Assembly: GCF_002902685.1 (NCBI RefSeq)
Contig: NZ_PPRN01000006.1
Location: 1-64,000 of the forward strand
DNA: 64,000 nucleotides
Direction: 5' to 3'
Origin: Staphylococcus pettenkoferi
GTDB lineage: Bacteria > Bacillota > Bacilli > Staphylococcales > Staphylococcaceae
Shown here: piece by piece, positions 40,571 through 52,832 of the stretch
How the letters are laid out: the number at the start of each line of letters is the position of its first letter
Numbering within the stretch: position 1 is the stretch's first letter
The notes under the pieces: model-generated
What the model was told of the DNA's origin: nothing
Databases searched by the model: none
What the model saw: the letters and a program-made list of their open reading frames with translations, nothing else
Program-made: the position numbers and the translations under genes

Positions 40571-41893
40571 ATGCGTAAGATTGTAATCGTAGGTGCTGTA
40601 GCTGGCGGAGCGACAGTAGGTAGCCAAATTCGACGTTTAGACTCAGAAAATGAAATTTTAATTTTTGAAAAGGACCGTGACATGAGTTTCGCCAATTGCG
40701 GCCTTCCTTATTATATTGGTGGCGTCGTTCAAGATAGAGATCAAATATTAGAAGCCACTCCTGAGGCATTTTACGATAAAAAGAAAATTACAGTAAAACC
40801 CTATCATGAAGTCACGGCGGTCAATACTGAAGCGAAGACCGTAACGGTGTATAACCGAGAGTCTGACCGCACGTTTGAAGAAAGCTATGACACGTTGATA
40901 CTGAGTCCGGGTTGTCGCGCTAACCGTCTAGATGTGGACAGTGACATGATCTTCACACTACGCAATATGGAAGATACAGATGCGATTGACCAATACATTC
41001 GTGAACATCAAGTACAGCGTGCACTCGTGATAGGCGCTGGGTATATCAGTTTAGAGATTCTGGAGAATTTGTATCATCGCGGTATCGAGCCAACGTTAAT
41101 CCATCGTTCTGAAGAAATTAATAAATTGATGGATCAAGATATGAATTCACCTATTCTAGATGAATTAGAAAAACGTGGTATTTCCTATAGATTAAATGAA
41201 GAAATGACTAGTGTGGATGGCCATACTGTTACTTTCAAATCCGGTAAACAAGAAGATTATGATTTAATCATTGAGGGCGTAGGTGTGAAGCCGAACTCTG
41301 AATTTCTTAAAGGTTCTGGTCTTCAACTCGATGATCAAGGTTACTTACCAGTCAATGCCCGTTTCGAAACGACTGTGCCAGATGTCTACGCTTTGGGTGA
41401 TTTAATTACACAACGTTATCGTCATGTTGACCTCCATGCACATGTACCTTTAGCTTGGGGTGCACATCGTGGCGCAAGTATCATTGCTGAACAACTTGCT
41501 AGCGATAGTAACGTAGCGTTTCCTGGATTCCTAGGTGCGAATATCGTGAAATTCTTCGATTATACGTTCGCTAGTGTGGGTGTGAAACCGCAAGAGCTCA
41601 AGCACTTTGATTACACGATGGTTGAAACGAAACAGAATCAACACGCAGGTTATTTCCCGGGAAATGAACGCTTACATCTTCGTGTGTATTTCGAGAACGG
41701 CTCACGTAAGATCATTCGAGCTGCTGCAGTAGGCAAAGACGGTGCAGATAAAAGGATCGATGTCTTATCAATGGCTATGCAGAATCAACTTACCGTCGAC
41801 GAACTCACTGACTTTGAAGTGGCTTATGCGCCGCCATATAGCAGTCCTAAAGATGCGATAAATATGATCGGATATAAAGCAAGAAATAAGTGA
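40571..41893 (+). CDS. cdr: coenzyme A disulfide reductase
   Basis: Cdr keeps coenzyme A, the main low-molecular thiol of many staphylococci beside bacillithiol, in its reduced state using NADPH and FAD. The 440-residue flavoprotein has the FAD-binding [12 protein letters not shown] at the N-terminus and the single active-site Cys43 in [11 protein letters not shown]. An NAD(P) site follows with [12 protein letters not shown], then a C-terminal dimerisation domain. Cys43 is at exactly the number known for the S. aureus enzyme. It follows the HAD gene and ends before repeat copy F and a terminator. Confidence 0.96.
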   Translation: MRKIVIVGAVAGGATVGSQIRRLDSENEILIFEKDRDMSFANCGLPYYIGGVVQDRDQILEATPEAFYDKKKITVKPYHEVTAVNTEAKTVTVYNRESDRTFEESYDTLILSPGCRANRLDVDSDMIFTLRNMEDTDAIDQYIREHQVQRALVIGAGYISLEILENLYHRGIEPTLIHRSEEINKLMDQDMNSPILDELEKRGISYRLNEEMTSVDGHTVTFKSGKQEDYDLIIEGVGVKPNSEFLKGSGLQLDDQGYLPVNARFETTVPDVYALGDLITQRYRHVDLHAHVPLAWGAHRGASIIAEQLASDSNVAFPGFLGANIVKFFDYTFASVGVKPQELKHFDYTMVETKQNQHAGYFPGNERLHLRVYFENGSRKIIRAAAVGKDGADKRIDVLSMAMQNQLTVDELTDFEVAYAPPYSSPKDAINMIGYKARNK

Positions 41894-41990
41894 GCAAAAC
41901 AGAAAGCAGAATAATTTCTTTGTCTTGCTCACGCCTCGCTGCCTTATATTCGAGACAGCGCTAACTTTTTCAAGTACAGACAGCTACTGT
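41892..41990 (-). repeat. dispersed double-hairpin repeat, copy F (degenerate)
   Basis: Read on the minus strand: AGTAGCTGTCTGTACTTGA..., then an outer second stem GAGCAAGAC against GTTTTGCTC. The inner GAAATC/GATTTC pair seen in the other copies is degraded. It lies between the convergent cdr and flavin monooxygenase genes. Confidence 0.65.
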
Positions 41991-41992
41991 GA

Positions 41993-42030
41993 AAACACGA
42001 TGTCGTGAAGAGAATGACATCGTGTTTTTA
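41993..42030 (+). terminator. terminator of cdr
   Basis: An 11-bp stem AACACGATGTC / GACATCGTGTT is followed by five T. Confidence 0.85.
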
Positions 42031-42084
42031 TTATTATATGTAGTTCGCTCGTATCTCGTTATCTATTGAAGACGTTTCTTAAAT

Positions 42085-43383
42085 TTAATCCAAGGCTTCT
42101 CGATTCAGATGACCTTTTAAAGTATGGTCTGAATATGCTTTTCTAAAATAGCCCCGTTCTTGAAGAATAGGGATAACTAAATTGATGAACTTTTCAAACG
42201 ACTCAGGAAATGTAGGTGGCATAAGCATAAAGCCGTCACAAGCCTCGGTTTCAAACCAGTCAATCATTTCTTGAGCTACCTGCTCAGGTGTTCCAACAAT
42301 TGTCTTGTGGCCTACCCACGTACCGAAACGATCTAGTAACTGCCTTAATGTTAATTCTTCTTCCTCACATGCCCTTTTAATCGCCTCATATAATGAACGT
42401 GTCATTTTACGAGTTAACTTCGAATAATCCGGAAGTTGTGGTACACGCGCATCTAAATCCCAATCGCTTATATCCCTTCCTAGCGCTTTACTCAATTGAA
42501 TTTTACGCTTAGCTACAGGTATAAAGTCATCAAGTTGTGCTTTCAATTGCTCTGCCTGTTCGTAAGTTTCATCCACATAAACCGTTAAACCAGGAAGAAC
42601 AAGCGGCGGACGACGTTGTTCCGACTCTGCTCGATGATGAATACCTGATCTGAAATCTTGCGCATCCTGCCGGTTCCAAGCGATAGAGAAGATTGCTTCT
42701 ACATGCTTGGCCGCTAAAGCGCGTCCTGGAAGAGAGGTTCCTGCTTGAAATAATAAAGGTCTATCGTAGGCGCTCGTAGGGATATTGATTGCACCATCAA
42801 CTTTAAAGTAGTCACCTTTATGTTGAATCGGACGTATGTAGTGATTATCGAGCCCCTCGCCTTTTTCTTTATCATTAACAATCGCATCAGTTGTAAAAGA
42901 ACTCCAAAGCTTCTTCATCACTGAAACAAACTCATCAGCCCTCGCATAGCGTTGTTCTAGAGGGGGTAAATGATCCATTGAAAAGTTCTGCGCTTCTGCA
43001 TCAAATTGAGAAGTCACAATATTAGCACCAATTCTTCCGTGAGAAAGTTGTTGTAAACTAGATAACATCCGAGCCGCAAGATAAGGTTCGTAAAAGGTTG
43101 AAGAAATGGTTGATATCAAGCCAATGTATTGTGTTTCTCGCGATAGTGCTGCTAAAGCAGTTAAGAGTTCAAAGTAATAAGAAATATGTCCTGTTTCTTC
43201 TCCAGAAATGTATTGACCGTCACCTAAAAAGAAAGCATCTAATTTACCTTTTTCAGCTAACTGAGCAATTTTAACTTGAAAATCAATGTCTCCCACTTCG
43301 TCGATATGAGAATGAGGTAAGCGCCAAGATGCTGGGTGTAAACCTGTACTATAATAAAGTACCGTTAAATGCATTTCTGACAT
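42085..43383 (-). CDS. LLM-class flavin monooxygenase (NtaA/SnaA/DszA family)
   Basis: A 432-residue flavin-dependent monooxygenase of the luciferase-like superfamily, in the nitrilotriacetate monooxygenase group. Visible family blocks are HIDEVGDIDFQVKIAQ, DAFFLGDG, the central HGRIGANIVTSQ and the LFQAGTSLPGR stretch near residue 235. Such enzymes need reduced FMN from a partner reductase and oxidise sulfur- or nitrogen-containing organics. No reductase is adjacent, and the substrate is unknown. AGGAG eight bases before the ATG at 43383 fixes the start. I do not recall this gene here in S. aureus, so it is probably an accessory insertion. Confidence 0.82.
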   Translation of the reverse strand: MSEMHLTVLYYSTGLHPASWRLPHSHIDEVGDIDFQVKIAQLAEKGKLDAFFLGDGQYISGEETGHISYYFELLTALAALSRETQYIGLISTISSTFYEPYLAARMLSSLQQLSHGRIGANIVTSQFDAEAQNFSMDHLPPLEQRYARADEFVSVMKKLWSSFTTDAIVNDKEKGEGLDNHYIRPIQHKGDYFKVDGAINIPTSAYDRPLLFQAGTSLPGRALAAKHVEAIFSIAWNRQDAQDFRSGIHHRAESEQRRPPLVLPGLTVYVDETYEQAEQLKAQLDDFIPVAKRKIQLSKALGRDISDWDLDARVPQLPDYSKLTRKMTRSLYEAIKRACEEEELTLRQLLDRFGTWVGHKTIVGTPEQVAQEMIDWFETEACDGFMLMPPTFPESFEKFINLVIPILQERGYFRKAYSDHTLKGHLNREALD

Positions 43384-43532
43384 GCGATCAACTCCTTTCA
43401 CAATAGTTTGATATTTAACATGAGTATAGCAAACTCTTTTACTAAAATTAATATATGAAAGTTAAACTTTTAAAAATGTCATCAATAACAAGACACGGAC
43501 TACTTTTATCATATGAAGTTCTTTCATCTCAT

Positions 43533-43580
43533 AAAAAAACCGACACTCATCGATGAGTGAATTATCGACAAGTATCGGTA
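43533..43580 (-). terminator. terminator of the UPF0344 gene
   Basis: ACCGATAC/GTGTCGGT-type arms plus an inner CGATGAGT stem. The minus strand continues with seven T. Confidence 0.75.
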
Positions 43581-43596
43581 AGATACGAACTTATTC

Positions 43597-43989
43597 TTAA
43601 TGAATGCCAAAGAGTGAAGAAATTGGACCCCATGGTAGGATTACACCAAGAATCATTGTGATAATGATCATGATAATCGTCCACCATAGTAAGCCATGGC
43701 TCGCTTCACCTTTCTTACGTTTAGCAATTGTCACTTCCATTAAAGCTACAACGACGATACCACAAAGCATCTTGATTGTAAGTAACAAGTGACCGCCACC
43801 ATCATCGGCTGTCATCTCTTGCATTAATGACCAGAAACCAGAGATGAGGACTAACACCATAAAGATTCGTAATAGAATATGTGCTATCTTGAAGAATGGC
43901 GTCGCACCTTCTCTAGCTGAAAAGTTGAAGTATGCTGCAAAGAATAAAATAATTGCGAGCACCCAACTTGTAATATGAATGTGTAACAC
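43597..43989 (-). CDS. yisL: UPF0344 (YisL) family membrane protein
   Basis: A 130-residue protein with four hydrophobic segments (about residues 5-20, 33-57, 66-86 and 98-120) and few charged residues except AKRKKGE. It matches the UPF0344/YisL family (DUF1516). Function unknown. The start is probably GTG at 43989, giving MLHIHITSW as in the family, with GGGGGT upstream. The location beside the FAH-family gene matches S. aureus. Confidence 0.85.
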   Translation of the reverse strand: MLHIHITSWVLAIILFFAAYFNFSAREGATPFFKIAHILLRIFMVLVLISGFWSLMQEMTADDGGGHLLLTIKMLCGIVVVALMEVTIAKRKKGEASHGLLWWTIIMIIITMILGVILPWGPISSLFGIH

Positions 43990-44082
43990 GAATATACCCC
44001 CACACTAATCTAATATTTACCATGTGCTATTATAATAGATACCCTATTATAATGCGAATTAAAGATGCTACGAACATGAAAT

Positions 44083-44115
44083 AAAAAAAGCGAGTCACTC
44101 GTAAGCAACTCGCTC
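44083..44115 (-). terminator. terminator of the FAH-family gene
   Basis: GCGAGT pairs with ACTCGC with a partly paired interior, and the minus strand continues with seven T. Confidence 0.75.
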
Positions 44116-44133
44116 ATCATTAATCGTATCTTA

Positions 44134-45048
44134 TTATTCTTCACTATCTGCAATGAAGTTCGTTAAAGTTCCGATATTGTCGATAGTAATCTTCACTTCA
44201 TCGCCAGGTTGTAAGAATTGTGGTGGTTCCATACCTGCACCTACACCTGCTGGCGTTCCTGTCGCAATAATATCCCCTGGATGTAATGCCACGTATTTAG
44301 AAATTTCTTCAATTAATTCATCAATATTTAAGATCATTTGGCTCGTATTCCCGTCTTGACGAATATCGTTATTCACTTTAGTTACGATATTAACATTATC
44401 CGGTTCAGGTAATTCATCTTTCGTCACGATGTAAGGACCCATTGGGCATCCACCTGTTAAACTTTTAGAAAGGAAAGCTTGATCGTGAGCTTTCTGCGCT
44501 TTACGGTCTGTAATATCGTTAATAATTGTATATCCGTATACGTAGTCTAATGCTAAGCCTTTAGGAATCTTCTCGCCGGCCTTACCAATGACAACGCCAA
44601 GCTCGCCTTCGTAGTCAAGTTGATCTGTAATATCTTTATGATTTGGAATCGTTGTATTATCACCTGTGAGTGATGACGCCGCTTTAGTGAAGACGTACAG
44701 ACGTTGCACTTCATGATTCAACTCATCTGCATGTTCTTGATAGTTACGACCAAACGCAATCACATTGTTGGTTGGAGTGACTGGTGGTAGAAACTCAATA
44801 TCGTTAAATTGAACTTTGTATGCTTCACTATTTCCACTTTCTTCAGCAGCGACTACAGCTTTACGTACTGTTTCTTGAAAATCTACTGATTGATTATGTT
44901 GTAAGCCTTGTAATAATGTTTTAGGGTGAAAGTCCGATTCTTGAGCGAAATCAGCGAAGACTTTCTTTAAATCCCACGCCGCTTCTTCACGCTTTACTTT
45001 CACTCCGTAAGATGTTTCTCCTTCGTATCTGAATGATAGGAATTTCAT
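44134..45048 (-). CDS. fumarylacetoacetate hydrolase family protein
   Basis: A 304-residue FAH-family enzyme. The N-terminal quarter is variable. The core begins at [14 protein letters not shown] and includes [13 protein letters not shown] (acidic metal ligands), [13 protein letters not shown] and [13 protein letters not shown]. Members hydrolyse or decarboxylate 2-oxo-acids, oxaloacetate or aromatic degradation intermediates. The substrate here is unknown. GGAG precedes the ATG. Upstream AATTTTCAAAATTTT (45127-45141) resembles a CodY box with three mismatches. This is weak evidence. Confidence 0.85.
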   Translation of the reverse strand: MKFLSFRYEGETSYGVKVKREEAAWDLKKVFADFAQESDFHPKTLLQGLQHNQSVDFQETVRKAVVAAEESGNSEAYKVQFNDIEFLPPVTPTNNVIAFGRNYQEHADELNHEVQRLYVFTKAASSLTGDNTTIPNHKDITDQLDYEGELGVVIGKAGEKIPKGLALDYVYGYTIINDITDRKAQKAHDQAFLSKSLTGGCPMGPYIVTKDELPEPDNVNIVTKVNNDIRQDGNTSQMILNIDELIEEISKYVALHPGDIIATGTPAGVGAGMEPPQFLQPGDEVKITIDNIGTLTNFIADSEE

Positions 45049-45192
45049 TCATCATCAGCTCCTCACCTTAATCTTAATCACATTATAACTAAATGTTGTG
45101 AGAAATCACAAATATCTGAGTATCATAATTTTCAAAATTTTATTGTTCGCAAGTCAAGTTTGCGACATGGATTAATTAACCTTTTAAATGTG

Positions 45193-45237
45193 AAAAAGCA
45201 CGCATTACCCTTAAATAATTACGGTAATGGCGTGCTT
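45193..45237 (-). terminator. terminator of addBA
   Basis: AAGCACGC-ATTACC pairs with GGTAAT-GCGTGCTT arms, and the minus strand continues with TTTTTC. Confidence 0.85.
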
Positions 45238-45287
45238 GAAGTCATTTATATGATAGACCGATTTTTTATCATTTTACCAAAATGACT

Positions 45288-48200
45288 TTAACCCTCACTA
45301 TCTTCAATGGACAGTGTCTTGAATTTAAAGAAGTAAAGATAGCCTTTCACTTCAGTATCTAGAATCGTTTCTAACGTATCTTTATAATACTGCATTTGCA
45401 CACGATAACGCTCACGTAGCTGTTGGCCTATCTCTTCATCTGTCATTCCTTTACGGCGGTTAAAGGCATCGGTCTTGTAATCGAGAAAGTAATAACAACC
45501 ATCTTTAATGTATATCAGGTCAATCATACCTTGAATAATCGACACATCTTCTTCATCCGTATCAATATGATCCACACTGGCTTGGTTCACTACAAACGGC
45601 AATTCTCGATATACTTTCTCACTATGTGCGATATCTTGATAAATATCACTTTGAATAAACTTCATAATATCTTCGTAACTGATATCCCGTTTTGCATCGT
45701 CTTCGATAATATTTTTATCAATCAATGTATCGATATAGGCATCGAGTTGATCCTCAGTCAAACCTTCAGGACGGAAAGGTAAATGTTGCATGACAGTATG
45801 CATCAATGTCCCTTTCTCATTCGCTTTACGACGTTTTTGTTCATGCATAAAAGTCGGTCGCTCGTACGAAGCGTAACCAATTTGATACTGTCTCACACGG
45901 TCATAGTTGGTATCTGCTTGTTCTGTCTCTAATTGACGCTTCAACTCTGACACTGATTGCTTGGAAGGTTTCTCAATATCCGTTTGGTAAGGATAATGAT
46001 AGCTCAATTGGCGATGAATTTGTGACTTCAACTCATCATCTCCACTATTGAGCGCTTCGATGTCTTCAACTGTGCGTTGTTCTGAAGCATGAACTTCACT
46101 TTCCGTAGCGATATCAGCATAATACGTCGTATTCACTGTTACATAAGGATGCATCGCGTCAGGCAAATCATCAATATGGTCCTCGAAACGTAAATTTCTA
46201 GGCAGTTCAGGTGATTGATGTTTAGCCAATATAGGATAAATCAACTGAATCGGTGATTGCGCAGTCAAACGATCACTAACAGGTAAGTGCGTGCCTGACA
46301 CCGTTTGTTTCGCCATGTTATCTAATTCTTTATCCTCTTTAACGCGCCCAATGAGGAAAAGCTGTTCTTTCGCACGTGTTAAAGCTACATAGATTAAGCG
46401 CATCTCTTCAGAAATCATTTCTTTCTCAGCAATCGCACGATAAGTTAATGAAGCGAGAGAAGGATAAGCGATATAATCCTCCATATCGAAATATTTCATA
46501 CCTAAACCGTATTCTTGGTTAAGAATCACAGCTTTATTTAAATCATTGCGTTGGAATCGACCGCTAAGATTACCATAAATCACAAATGGAAATTCGAGAC
46601 CTTTACTGCTGTGAATCGTCATCATACGTACGACATCATCGTTAGGCCCAACGACTTGTTCCTCACCGAAATCTTTTCCACGTTCAATCAATTCGTCGAT
46701 AAAACGGATAAATTGATACAAACCTCTAAAGCTAGAATTCTCGAACTCTATCGCTTTATTGAACAGTCCATGAAGGTTCGCACGTCGTCCATTACCGCCA
46801 ACTAAACCACTGAAGTATTGAATAACATAGTGGTCGTTGTAGAATTTATCGATGAGCTGATACACCGGATGTGATTGACTGTAGTTCTGATAATGTGCGA
46901 TATCCGCAAGGAAACGCTTCAATTTATCTACGAGTTCTGGATCAGCTTCGTCAGACTGTTGATATTGTTTGATGGATTGATAGAAATAATCATCATTCGG
47001 ACTTATGACACGAATTTGAGACAACTCATCTTCTGTAAATTGATAAATCACAGAACGCATTAAGCCGACAAGATAAATGTCTTGAAGCGGATTGTCCACG
47101 GTACGTAAGAAAGAGAGTATGAGTTGAACTTCCGTTTGCGCAAAGTACCCTTGCTTACTGTTTACAAAGAACGGAATGTCGTGATCTTTAAACACTTGTT
47201 GTAACGTGTTCGCCTGTCCATAACTACGCTCCAGAATAACGATGTCTTTATATTCAGGTTTACGATAGGTACCTGTCTTCATATCATAAACTTCTTTATG
47301 TTCCATGATATATTCCACTTGTTGCGCGATATACTCCGCTTCCTGTTCACTCGCCGTAAGTTCAGAATCCTCATCTTTCACGAGCATATTTAACTGTAGT
47401 GGATGCTCACGTTCGTCAAATGGCGCGCCGTAGTAGAGTTGCGCGGCATCATCATATTCAATTTCACCGACCGCTTCATCCATCATATGTTTAAACAGAT
47501 AGTTCGTCGTCGAGAGGACTTCTTTACGAGAACGGAAATTTTGAGACAGATCAATACGTAATCCTGTTCCGTCACCTTCTGTTGTAAAACGATTATATTT
47601 ATCGATGAATAATCCAGGATCCGCTTGTCTAAATTTATAAATAGATTGCTTTACATCCCCTACCATGAATAAGTTGCCGTCTGCTTCGTCGCCTTGTTTG
47701 ATACTTTGTAGTATCGTCTCTTGCACACGGTTTGTATCTTGGTACTCATCCACGAGAATTTCCGCAAATTGGTCACGATAGGCTTCTGCCACTGCTGAAG
47801 GGCGACCGTCAGCTTTCGTCAGAATTTGTAAGGCAAAGTGTTCATAATCTGAGAAATCGAGAATGTTTCGTTCACGTTTTTTCTTGTTAAAACGCTTAAT
47901 GACATCTTCAGCGACTTGTGCTAAATAACGTACACGAGGCGCTAAGCGCTGCATATCTTGAGTTAAATCTTCAACTGAGCGAGAAAGATATTCTTCTTTC
48001 ACTTTCGTCAGTTGCTTTTTATACGCATCATATTGTGCTTTGCCGTCCGCCAACATTTCTTCCATGCCGTCGTTCGCTTCTTTAATTTTTTTAGTAAGTG
48101 TTGGAAAGCGTTTAGGCAATTCATGTTCAGTAATTACACCAGGATGCACTTGGTCGCCTTCTAATGCTTTATCGAGGAATTTCAGCTCTGCTTCCACCGT

Positions 48201-48956
48201 CTCAATTTGTTTCTCAGTATCAACCGCCATGGAGAAAAGCTCATGACTTTTCTCTAAAGCTTCTTTACCGGCCTGTAAGAACACTTTTACGAACGTCTTC
48301 ATCGTCTCAAGCATGGATTCAATACGTCGGTCATCTTGGTAAGCCTCATCGAGTTGCTGTAACCAAGCGTACGGCGTAGGGTTAGCCACACTAAAGAAGT
48401 ACAACTGTTTCACGATTTGACGTAACTGGTCATCGCTACGGTCAGAGGCAAGATGTTCAGCTAGTTCAATAAATGCTGGATCTAACTTCTCATAATGTTG
48501 TTCTAAGACCTCATCTATCGTCTGCTCGAGTAATAGGATGTTCTCTGCCTCACTGCTCGTTCTGAAGTTCGGGTCGATATCCAACACATCATAGTGTTGC
48601 TGAATGAGCTTCAAACAGAAACTGTGTAATGTTGAGATTTGCGCTTGATGAATCTTCACACGTTGTGCTTTCAAATGAGCGTTAGAAGGGTCGGCGATCG
48701 ATGCTTCTTGAATACGCGCTTCGACACGTTGTTTCATCTCTCTCGCACTCGCATTGGTAAAAGTCACGACGAGAAGACGATCGACATCGATGTCGTCACG
48801 TAAGATGCGTTGGATAATGCGTTCGACGAGTACCGCAGTCTTCCCTGAACCTGCTGCTGCAGCTACGAGAATGTCTTGATCTTTCGCATAAATACTCTTC
48901 CATTGTTGATCAGTCCACTGTACGTCATGAGGTTTGTCAGGAATTACACTTCTCAT
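45288..48956 (-). CDS. addA: helicase-nuclease subunit AddA (RexA)
   Basis: AddA is the 3'-5' helicase and one nuclease of AddAB, which resects double-strand breaks up to Chi and loads RecA. The 1222-residue protein is a UvrD-like SF1A helicase with Walker [12 protein letters not shown] near residue 35 and LVDEYQDTN (Walker B). Motif V/VI lies in [15 protein letters not shown] and [13 protein letters not shown]-terminal RecB-type nuclease contains IQGMIDLIY...FLDYKTDA (around 1150-1175). Its ATG overlaps the addB stop (ATGA), so the subunits are translationally coupled. Confidence 0.96.
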   Translation of the reverse strand: MRSVIPDKPHDVQWTDQQWKSIYAKDQDILVAAAAGSGKTAVLVERIIQRILRDDIDVDRLLVVTFTNASAREMKQRVEARIQEASIADPSNAHLKAQRVKIHQAQISTLHSFCLKLIQQHYDVLDIDPNFRTSSEAENILLLEQTIDEVLEQHYEKLDPAFIELAEHLASDRSDDQLRQIVKQLYFFSVANPTPYAWLQQLDEAYQDDRRIESMLETMKTFVKVFLQAGKEALEKSHELFSMAVDTEKQIETVEAELKFLDKALEGDQVHPGVITEHELPKRFPTLTKKIKEANDGMEEMLADGKAQYDAYKKQLTKVKEEYLSRSVEDLTQDMQRLAPRVRYLAQVAEDVIKRFNKKKRERNILDFSDYEHFALQILTKADGRPSAVAEAYRDQFAEILVDEYQDTNRVQETILQSIKQGDEADGNLFMVGDVKQSIYKFRQADPGLFIDKYNRFTTEGDGTGLRIDLSQNFRSRKEVLSTTNYLFKHMMDEAVGEIEYDDAAQLYYGAPFDEREHPLQLNMLVKDEDSELTASEQEAEYIAQQVEYIMEHKEVYDMKTGTYRKPEYKDIVILERSYGQANTLQQVFKDHDIPFFVNSKQGYFAQTEVQLILSFLRTVDNPLQDIYLVGLMRSVIYQFTEDELSQIRVISPNDDYFYQSIKQYQQSDEADPELVDKLKRFLADIAHYQNYSQSHPVYQLIDKFYNDHYVIQYFSGLVGGNGRRANLHGLFNKAIEFENSSFRGLYQFIRFIDELIERGKDFGEEQVVGPNDDVVRMMTIHSSKGLEFPFVIYGNLSGRFQRNDLNKAVILNQEYGLGMKYFDMEDYIAYPSLASLTYRAIAEKEMISEEMRLIYVALTRAKEQLFLIGRVKEDKELDNMAKQTVSGTHLPVSDRLTAQSPIQLIYPILAKHQSPELPRNLRFEDHIDDLPDAMHPYVTVNTTYYADIATESEVHASEQRTVEDIEALNSGDDELKSQIHRQLSYHYPYQTDIEKPSKQSVSELKRQLETEQADTNYDRVRQYQIGYASYERPTFMHEQKRRKANEKGTLMHTVMQHLPFRPEGLTEDQLDAYIDTLIDKNIIEDDAKRDISYEDIMKFIQSDIYQDIAHSEKVYRELPFVVNQASVDHIDTDEEDVSIIQGMIDLIYIKDGCYYFLDYKTDAFNRRKGMTDEEIGQQLRERYRVQMQYYKDTLETILDTEVKGYLYFFKFKTLSIEDSEG

Positions 48957-51900
48957 TTATCTTCACCTTCTAACTTCTCATCTTGAATCGCTTGAAGTGG
49001 ATCAATCGTTTCATCCACACTGCGATAATGTTTACTATCGATTAAACTATCGACGTGACACACTGCACGATAATTACAGAATTCACATGGTAATTTGTCG
49101 TCGTAACGAAGCGGTGCCACTTCTGTATGGCCGTCCATAATATCTGAAGCAATATCGATAAAGTTCTGACGATTATGCTTCAAGAATTTATAAATCGTCT
49201 CTTCATTTGCGACTTTACTAGAATAATGTAACGCGCCGTCTTTTTTCGCTCTCAAAGGAACGATATCTGATTTGAATTGAGGTTCGAAACGTGTGTCAAA
49301 GGCATCGAGCACCTCTTCGTCATCATTAAGCAAGCCATTCAAACGGTATGCACCTAGAAATTCTTGCCCAAAGTCCTTTTGTAACAACTCATTTAACTGA
49401 TATGACGGGCGTGGTTGATGCACATGAAAGTACAACAGTCCACCTGGTTTCGTCATCTCCGTGAGTCCTAAGCGCATCTTGTTCTGTAGCACGACATCCA
49501 TGTATGTCATCATTTGCATTTGTAGACCGTAATAGACTTTCGTTAAGTCTAACGTACCACTCGTCTTTGAAGATTTATAATCGACGACATTGACATAACT
49601 TTTATCCTCTTTCTGATACGTATCAATGCGGTCGATTTGGCCACGGATATTGATAGGAATACCTTGTCTTGTCTTTAGTGGCGTCGCTTCAAGTTCATTG
49701 TTATTACGCGGTTTACGTCTAAATCCTGCTTCAAAGCGTTGTGGCACAAACTTGGAGTGCTCGCCTTGGTACTTCAACGCTTTCAACGTACTTTCGACAA
49801 TCGTGCCAATTCGTTGTGACAGATAACGATAGTAGGCTGTGGAATTTAAGACGTTGAATTGCACTTCTGGCAGAATTTCATTGAGTGCCTCTACAGTTAA
49901 TTGGTGAATCTGATTAGGTTGTAAGTTGGTAAAATCTCCATTCAAACGTTCTGAAATATAACGCAAGACTTGGTGGAAGATATCGCCCAAATCAAAGTTC
50001 TCCAATTTATACTTCGTACGTTCGTTTAAACGCAATCCATGAGATGCATAGTGCTTAAATGGACAGTTCTGATAGCCTTCGAAACGAGACACACTCGCAT
50101 TCATCGTTTTACCATAAAGCTTTTTAGAAAGCTGATTGGATAACTGCACTGTCTCGTTATTGTAAGTTAAAGCTGACAGTAAGTAATTGAGCCCGTCATT
50201 AAGCCCAGAATCGTCTCTCAGCACTTGATACGTATCTAGCCATGTGTCCGCGACAATTTCTTCGTTGAGCCATGCTTGTAGAGATTCGAATAAAGCCGTC
50301 TTCGTTTGATGTGGATGTTGCATTAACGCAAGTGGCTCACGTTGGTGGTAATGATGGATATTTGTCGTCGGTAGTTGATTGAACAATGCTTGAATTTGCG
50401 CAAGATACGGACTCGGTTCTTTCTCTTCTCCGCTATTGCCCATTAAACTGTAGGACATCGTAAGTTGTTGGCGTGCACGCGTCATTGCGATATAGCAGAC
50501 GAATGCTTCATCCATTTGTAAAATATCTGATGTCGGGCTGAGTTCGATATCTGCATTTTCCTCAAAAAGCCGTTTCTCATCATCTGTAATGAGACTCGAA
50601 GCATTTACAGACTGAGGTAAACTACCATCATTGACGCCGATTAAATAAACATGTGCTTTGTTGTCTACTTTCGCTAAATCCATCGTACCGATACTAACCT
50701 GATCCAATGTCTGAGGAATCATGACGAACTCAAGTTGATCTAAGCCGATATCCAAGAGTTCAAGGAAACGTTTCACTGTCATCGATGACGTATCAAATAC
50801 ACGCACTAAGTCATCAAGCGTTTGGATAAAGCCTTGCCAAATCTGGTCAATTTCTTCCGCTTTCTGCGTCTCTCCCTCAACTTCAAATTCATCACGCTCT
50901 GTCATGAGTTGGTTCGGCAAACCAAAGTCTTCAATCGTTTCATAGAAAGCCGTCGCGTATTCTACAGCTGTCGTCGCTGCTTTCAAGTTACGTTCAAGCT
51001 GTAGGACATGATCCATGACATAGGATTTGAGTTGGACTACCTTTTCAAACGTTTCACGATCTTCTTCAGTTAATTTATGATGTTTTAGGCCCATTTTACT
51101 AAACTGCTCAATAGTAAAATAACGGTCATCAATCCAACGTTGACCGTAAATACCGCGCTCGAGAACGAAATTCTCTAGTAAATCAATGAGATAGTGGTCA
51201 TCTTTCGTATTTCGAGTAAGTACACCTGTCTTAAATAAGCGCATAAGTGGCTCGAAATTCCAGTTCGTCTGCACCACTTCAATGAGCGAGCGGAACATTT
51301 CCATCACTGGATGGTGCGTCATTGAACGTTTCACATCAATATGGTAAGGAATATCGTATTGTGGCAGAATAGACTCTAAGAGATACGCATAACTCTCGTC
51401 ACGGTAGAGAATCGCCACATCTTGGTAACGACGTCCGTGTTCGCGATTATCTTTAATAATTTGTCGCGCGACCTCGTTCACCTCTTCGCGCATAGAAGAC
51501 GATTCAAGAATGCGAATATTGCCTTGCGCATTCACTGTTGAGGGTTGTAAAGCATCAAATTGGTGCTCAAGGTGACTTAAATCTTCTGTGAGAAAGCGTT
51601 GTTGTTGTTTGAACTGACGCTTATGTAGTGTCATGCCTAAATCATGCGCGATGTCTTCAAGATGCGTTAACACTTCTGAAGGCTTTCTGAACAGACTAAA
51701 CGTGTCTTTGTCGCCATTCGTCGTCAACAAGACACTCACGCGTTTACAGTTCTGAGCCAATCCACGGATGATTTGATACTCTAACGTAGAGAAGTTGTGG
51801 AAACCATCTATGTAAATCTCAGCACGTGACAACCAATCCGATTGTGGCATCATTTCGATAAAGCGTTGTAATGTATCTTCGGTAGAAACATAATTACCTT

Positions 51901-52414
51901 GAATACGGTCTTCTAGACGCTGATAAATATGCGCAATATCGTGTAATTTATGTTTCATGCGTGTTTGCATAGGATGCGTGGCAATGAGTTCAGTTATTTG
52001 CTCTGGGCTTACTGCATATTTTTTAAAATCTTGAATTTGTTCGTAGAGCTTTTCACTAAAACCATAATAGTCAATTTGAGAACCATAGAGTTGAAGTTCA
52101 GATTTCTCCTCATGCAAAATATCATAGATCATCATCTCTGTAGCTGCTTTAGATAATTGTTCTTCGTTCAGTCCACCTACTTCTTGAAACACGCGATGAC
52201 TCAGACGCTCAAAGTGAAGTACTTCTGTACGCAAACTTCCTCGAAGATCTGGGTCATTCACAAACGCTTGTTCAAGCTGAAACGTATTCTGCGTAGGCGC
52301 AATGAGAATAATAGGGTCTCCCAATGGATTCTCACGCATCTTCTCTTTGATTTCTTCTAGCATCGCATAAGATTTACCTGTGCCCGCCTTGCCGTATAAC
52401 ACATCCAAAAACAT
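48953..52414 (-). CDS. addB: helicase-nuclease subunit AddB (RexB)
   Basis: The 1153-residue partner of AddA. It has a Walker A-like [12 protein letters not shown] at the N-terminus, an inactivated helicase core thought to recognise Chi, and a C-terminal nuclease domain (IRGQIDRID...VVDYKSSK). The iron-sulfur cysteines are in place: one in [14 protein letters not shown] and three in [14 protein letters not shown]. The frame is open 12 codons upstream, but AGGAG eight bases before the ATG at 52414 and [15 protein letters not shown] set the start. Confidence 0.95.
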   Translation of the reverse strand: MFLDVLYGKAGTGKSYAMLEEIKEKMRENPLGDPIILIAPTQNTFQLEQAFVNDPDLRGSLRTEVLHFERLSHRVFQEVGGLNEEQLSKAATEMMIYDILHEEKSELQLYGSQIDYYGFSEKLYEQIQDFKKYAVSPEQITELIATHPMQTRMKHKLHDIAHIYQRLEDRIQGNYVSTEDTLQRFIEMMPQSDWLSRAEIYIDGFHNFSTLEYQIIRGLAQNCKRVSVLLTTNGDKDTFSLFRKPSEVLTHLEDIAHDLGMTLHKRQFKQQQRFLTEDLSHLEHQFDALQPSTVNAQGNIRILESSSMREEVNEVARQIIKDNREHGRRYQDVAILYRDESYAYLLESILPQYDIPYHIDVKRSMTHHPVMEMFRSLIEVVQTNWNFEPLMRLFKTGVLTRNTKDDHYLIDLLENFVLERGIYGQRWIDDRYFTIEQFSKMGLKHHKLTEEDRETFEKVVQLKSYVMDHVLQLERNLKAATTAVEYATAFYETIEDFGLPNQLMTERDEFEVEGETQKAEEIDQIWQGFIQTLDDLVRVFDTSSMTVKRFLELLDIGLDQLEFVMIPQTLDQVSIGTMDLAKVDNKAHVYLIGVNDGSLPQSVNASSLITDDEKRLFEENADIELSPTSDILQMDEAFVCYIAMTRARQQLTMSYSLMGNSGEEKEPSPYLAQIQALFNQLPTTNIHHYHQREPLALMQHPHQTKTALFESLQAWLNEEIVADTWLDTYQVLRDDSGLNDGLNYLLSALTYNNETVQLSNQLSKKLYGKTMNASVSRFEGYQNCPFKHYASHGLRLNERTKYKLENFDLGDIFHQVLRYISERLNGDFTNLQPNQIHQLTVEALNEILPEVQFNVLNSTAYYRYLSQRIGTIVESTLKALKYQGEHSKFVPQRFEAGFRRKPRNNNELEATPLKTRQGIPINIRGQIDRIDTYQKEDKSYVNVVDYKSSKTSGTLDLTKVYYGLQMQMMTYMDVVLQNKMRLGLTEMTKPGGLLYFHVHQPRPSYQLNELLQKDFGQEFLGAYRLNGLLNDDEEVLDAFDTRFEPQFKSDIVPLRAKKDGALHYSSKVANEETIYKFLKHNRQNFIDIASDIMDGHTEVAPLRYDDKLPCEFCNYRAVCHVDSLIDSKHYRSVDETIDPLQAIQDEKLEGEDK

Positions 52415-52691
52415 AAAAAACACTCCTTCAAAAGATAGTTTAACACGCATAGGACCAGCGTAGAAAAATTTTCTCTATGTATCAGTATGGGGCATTGAAT
52501 TCAATATAGAGGGTTGGAATTTAAGGTTGAGATAAAAAAATATGTGAAGAATAAGATGATTAAATACGATTCTAGTATATAAAAAAGGAAGAACGTGTAA
52601 ACATTTTAAGCACGTCTCTACATAAATAAACATATACGAAAACACGACACAAAACAGTTCTTGAGTTAAGTAAAGAGAAAATAGTAAGCGT
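52415..52691. other. intergenic region upstream of addB
   Basis: AT-rich, with several stop codons in all frames. It must contain the addB promoter, but I see no consensus hexamer pair. A 5-bp ACGTG/CACGT inverted repeat near 52593-52615 is weak. Confidence 0.35.
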
Positions 52692-52789
52692 CGCAGTAGA
52701 TGTCTGAGTTCGAAATCGCTTTCGCTGTTTCGAACTCTAGTCATCCTTGCGGGTGAAGCACGACGAAATCAAAGATTTCTGTGCTTCTA
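52692..52789 (+). repeat. dispersed double-hairpin repeat, copy B
   Basis: First hairpin GAGTTCGAAA against TTTCGAACTC (10 perfect pairs). Second hairpin GAAGCAC-gac-GAAATC against GATTTC-t-GTGCTTC. It is antisense to the flanking spsB and addB genes and is the most regular copy. Confidence 0.85.
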
Positions 52790-52826
52790 CCAAAACTACT
52801 CCATAATTTTAAATTATGGAGTAGTT
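52790..52826 (-). terminator. terminator of spsAB
   Basis: A perfect stem of about 15 bp (AACTACTCCATAATT and its complement) lies just past the spsB stop. The minus strand continues with TTTTGG. Confidence 0.85.
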
Positions 52827-52832
52827 GCTCAA

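Noticed and set aside
45127-45141. CodY box upstream of the FAH-family gene
   Set aside because: AATTTTCAAAATTTT has three mismatches in AT-rich DNA. Too weak to call as a site.
52475-52744. 89-codon minus-strand ORF upstream of addB
   Set aside because: It runs through a hairpin repeat copy, has no ribosome-binding site and has an unnatural composition.
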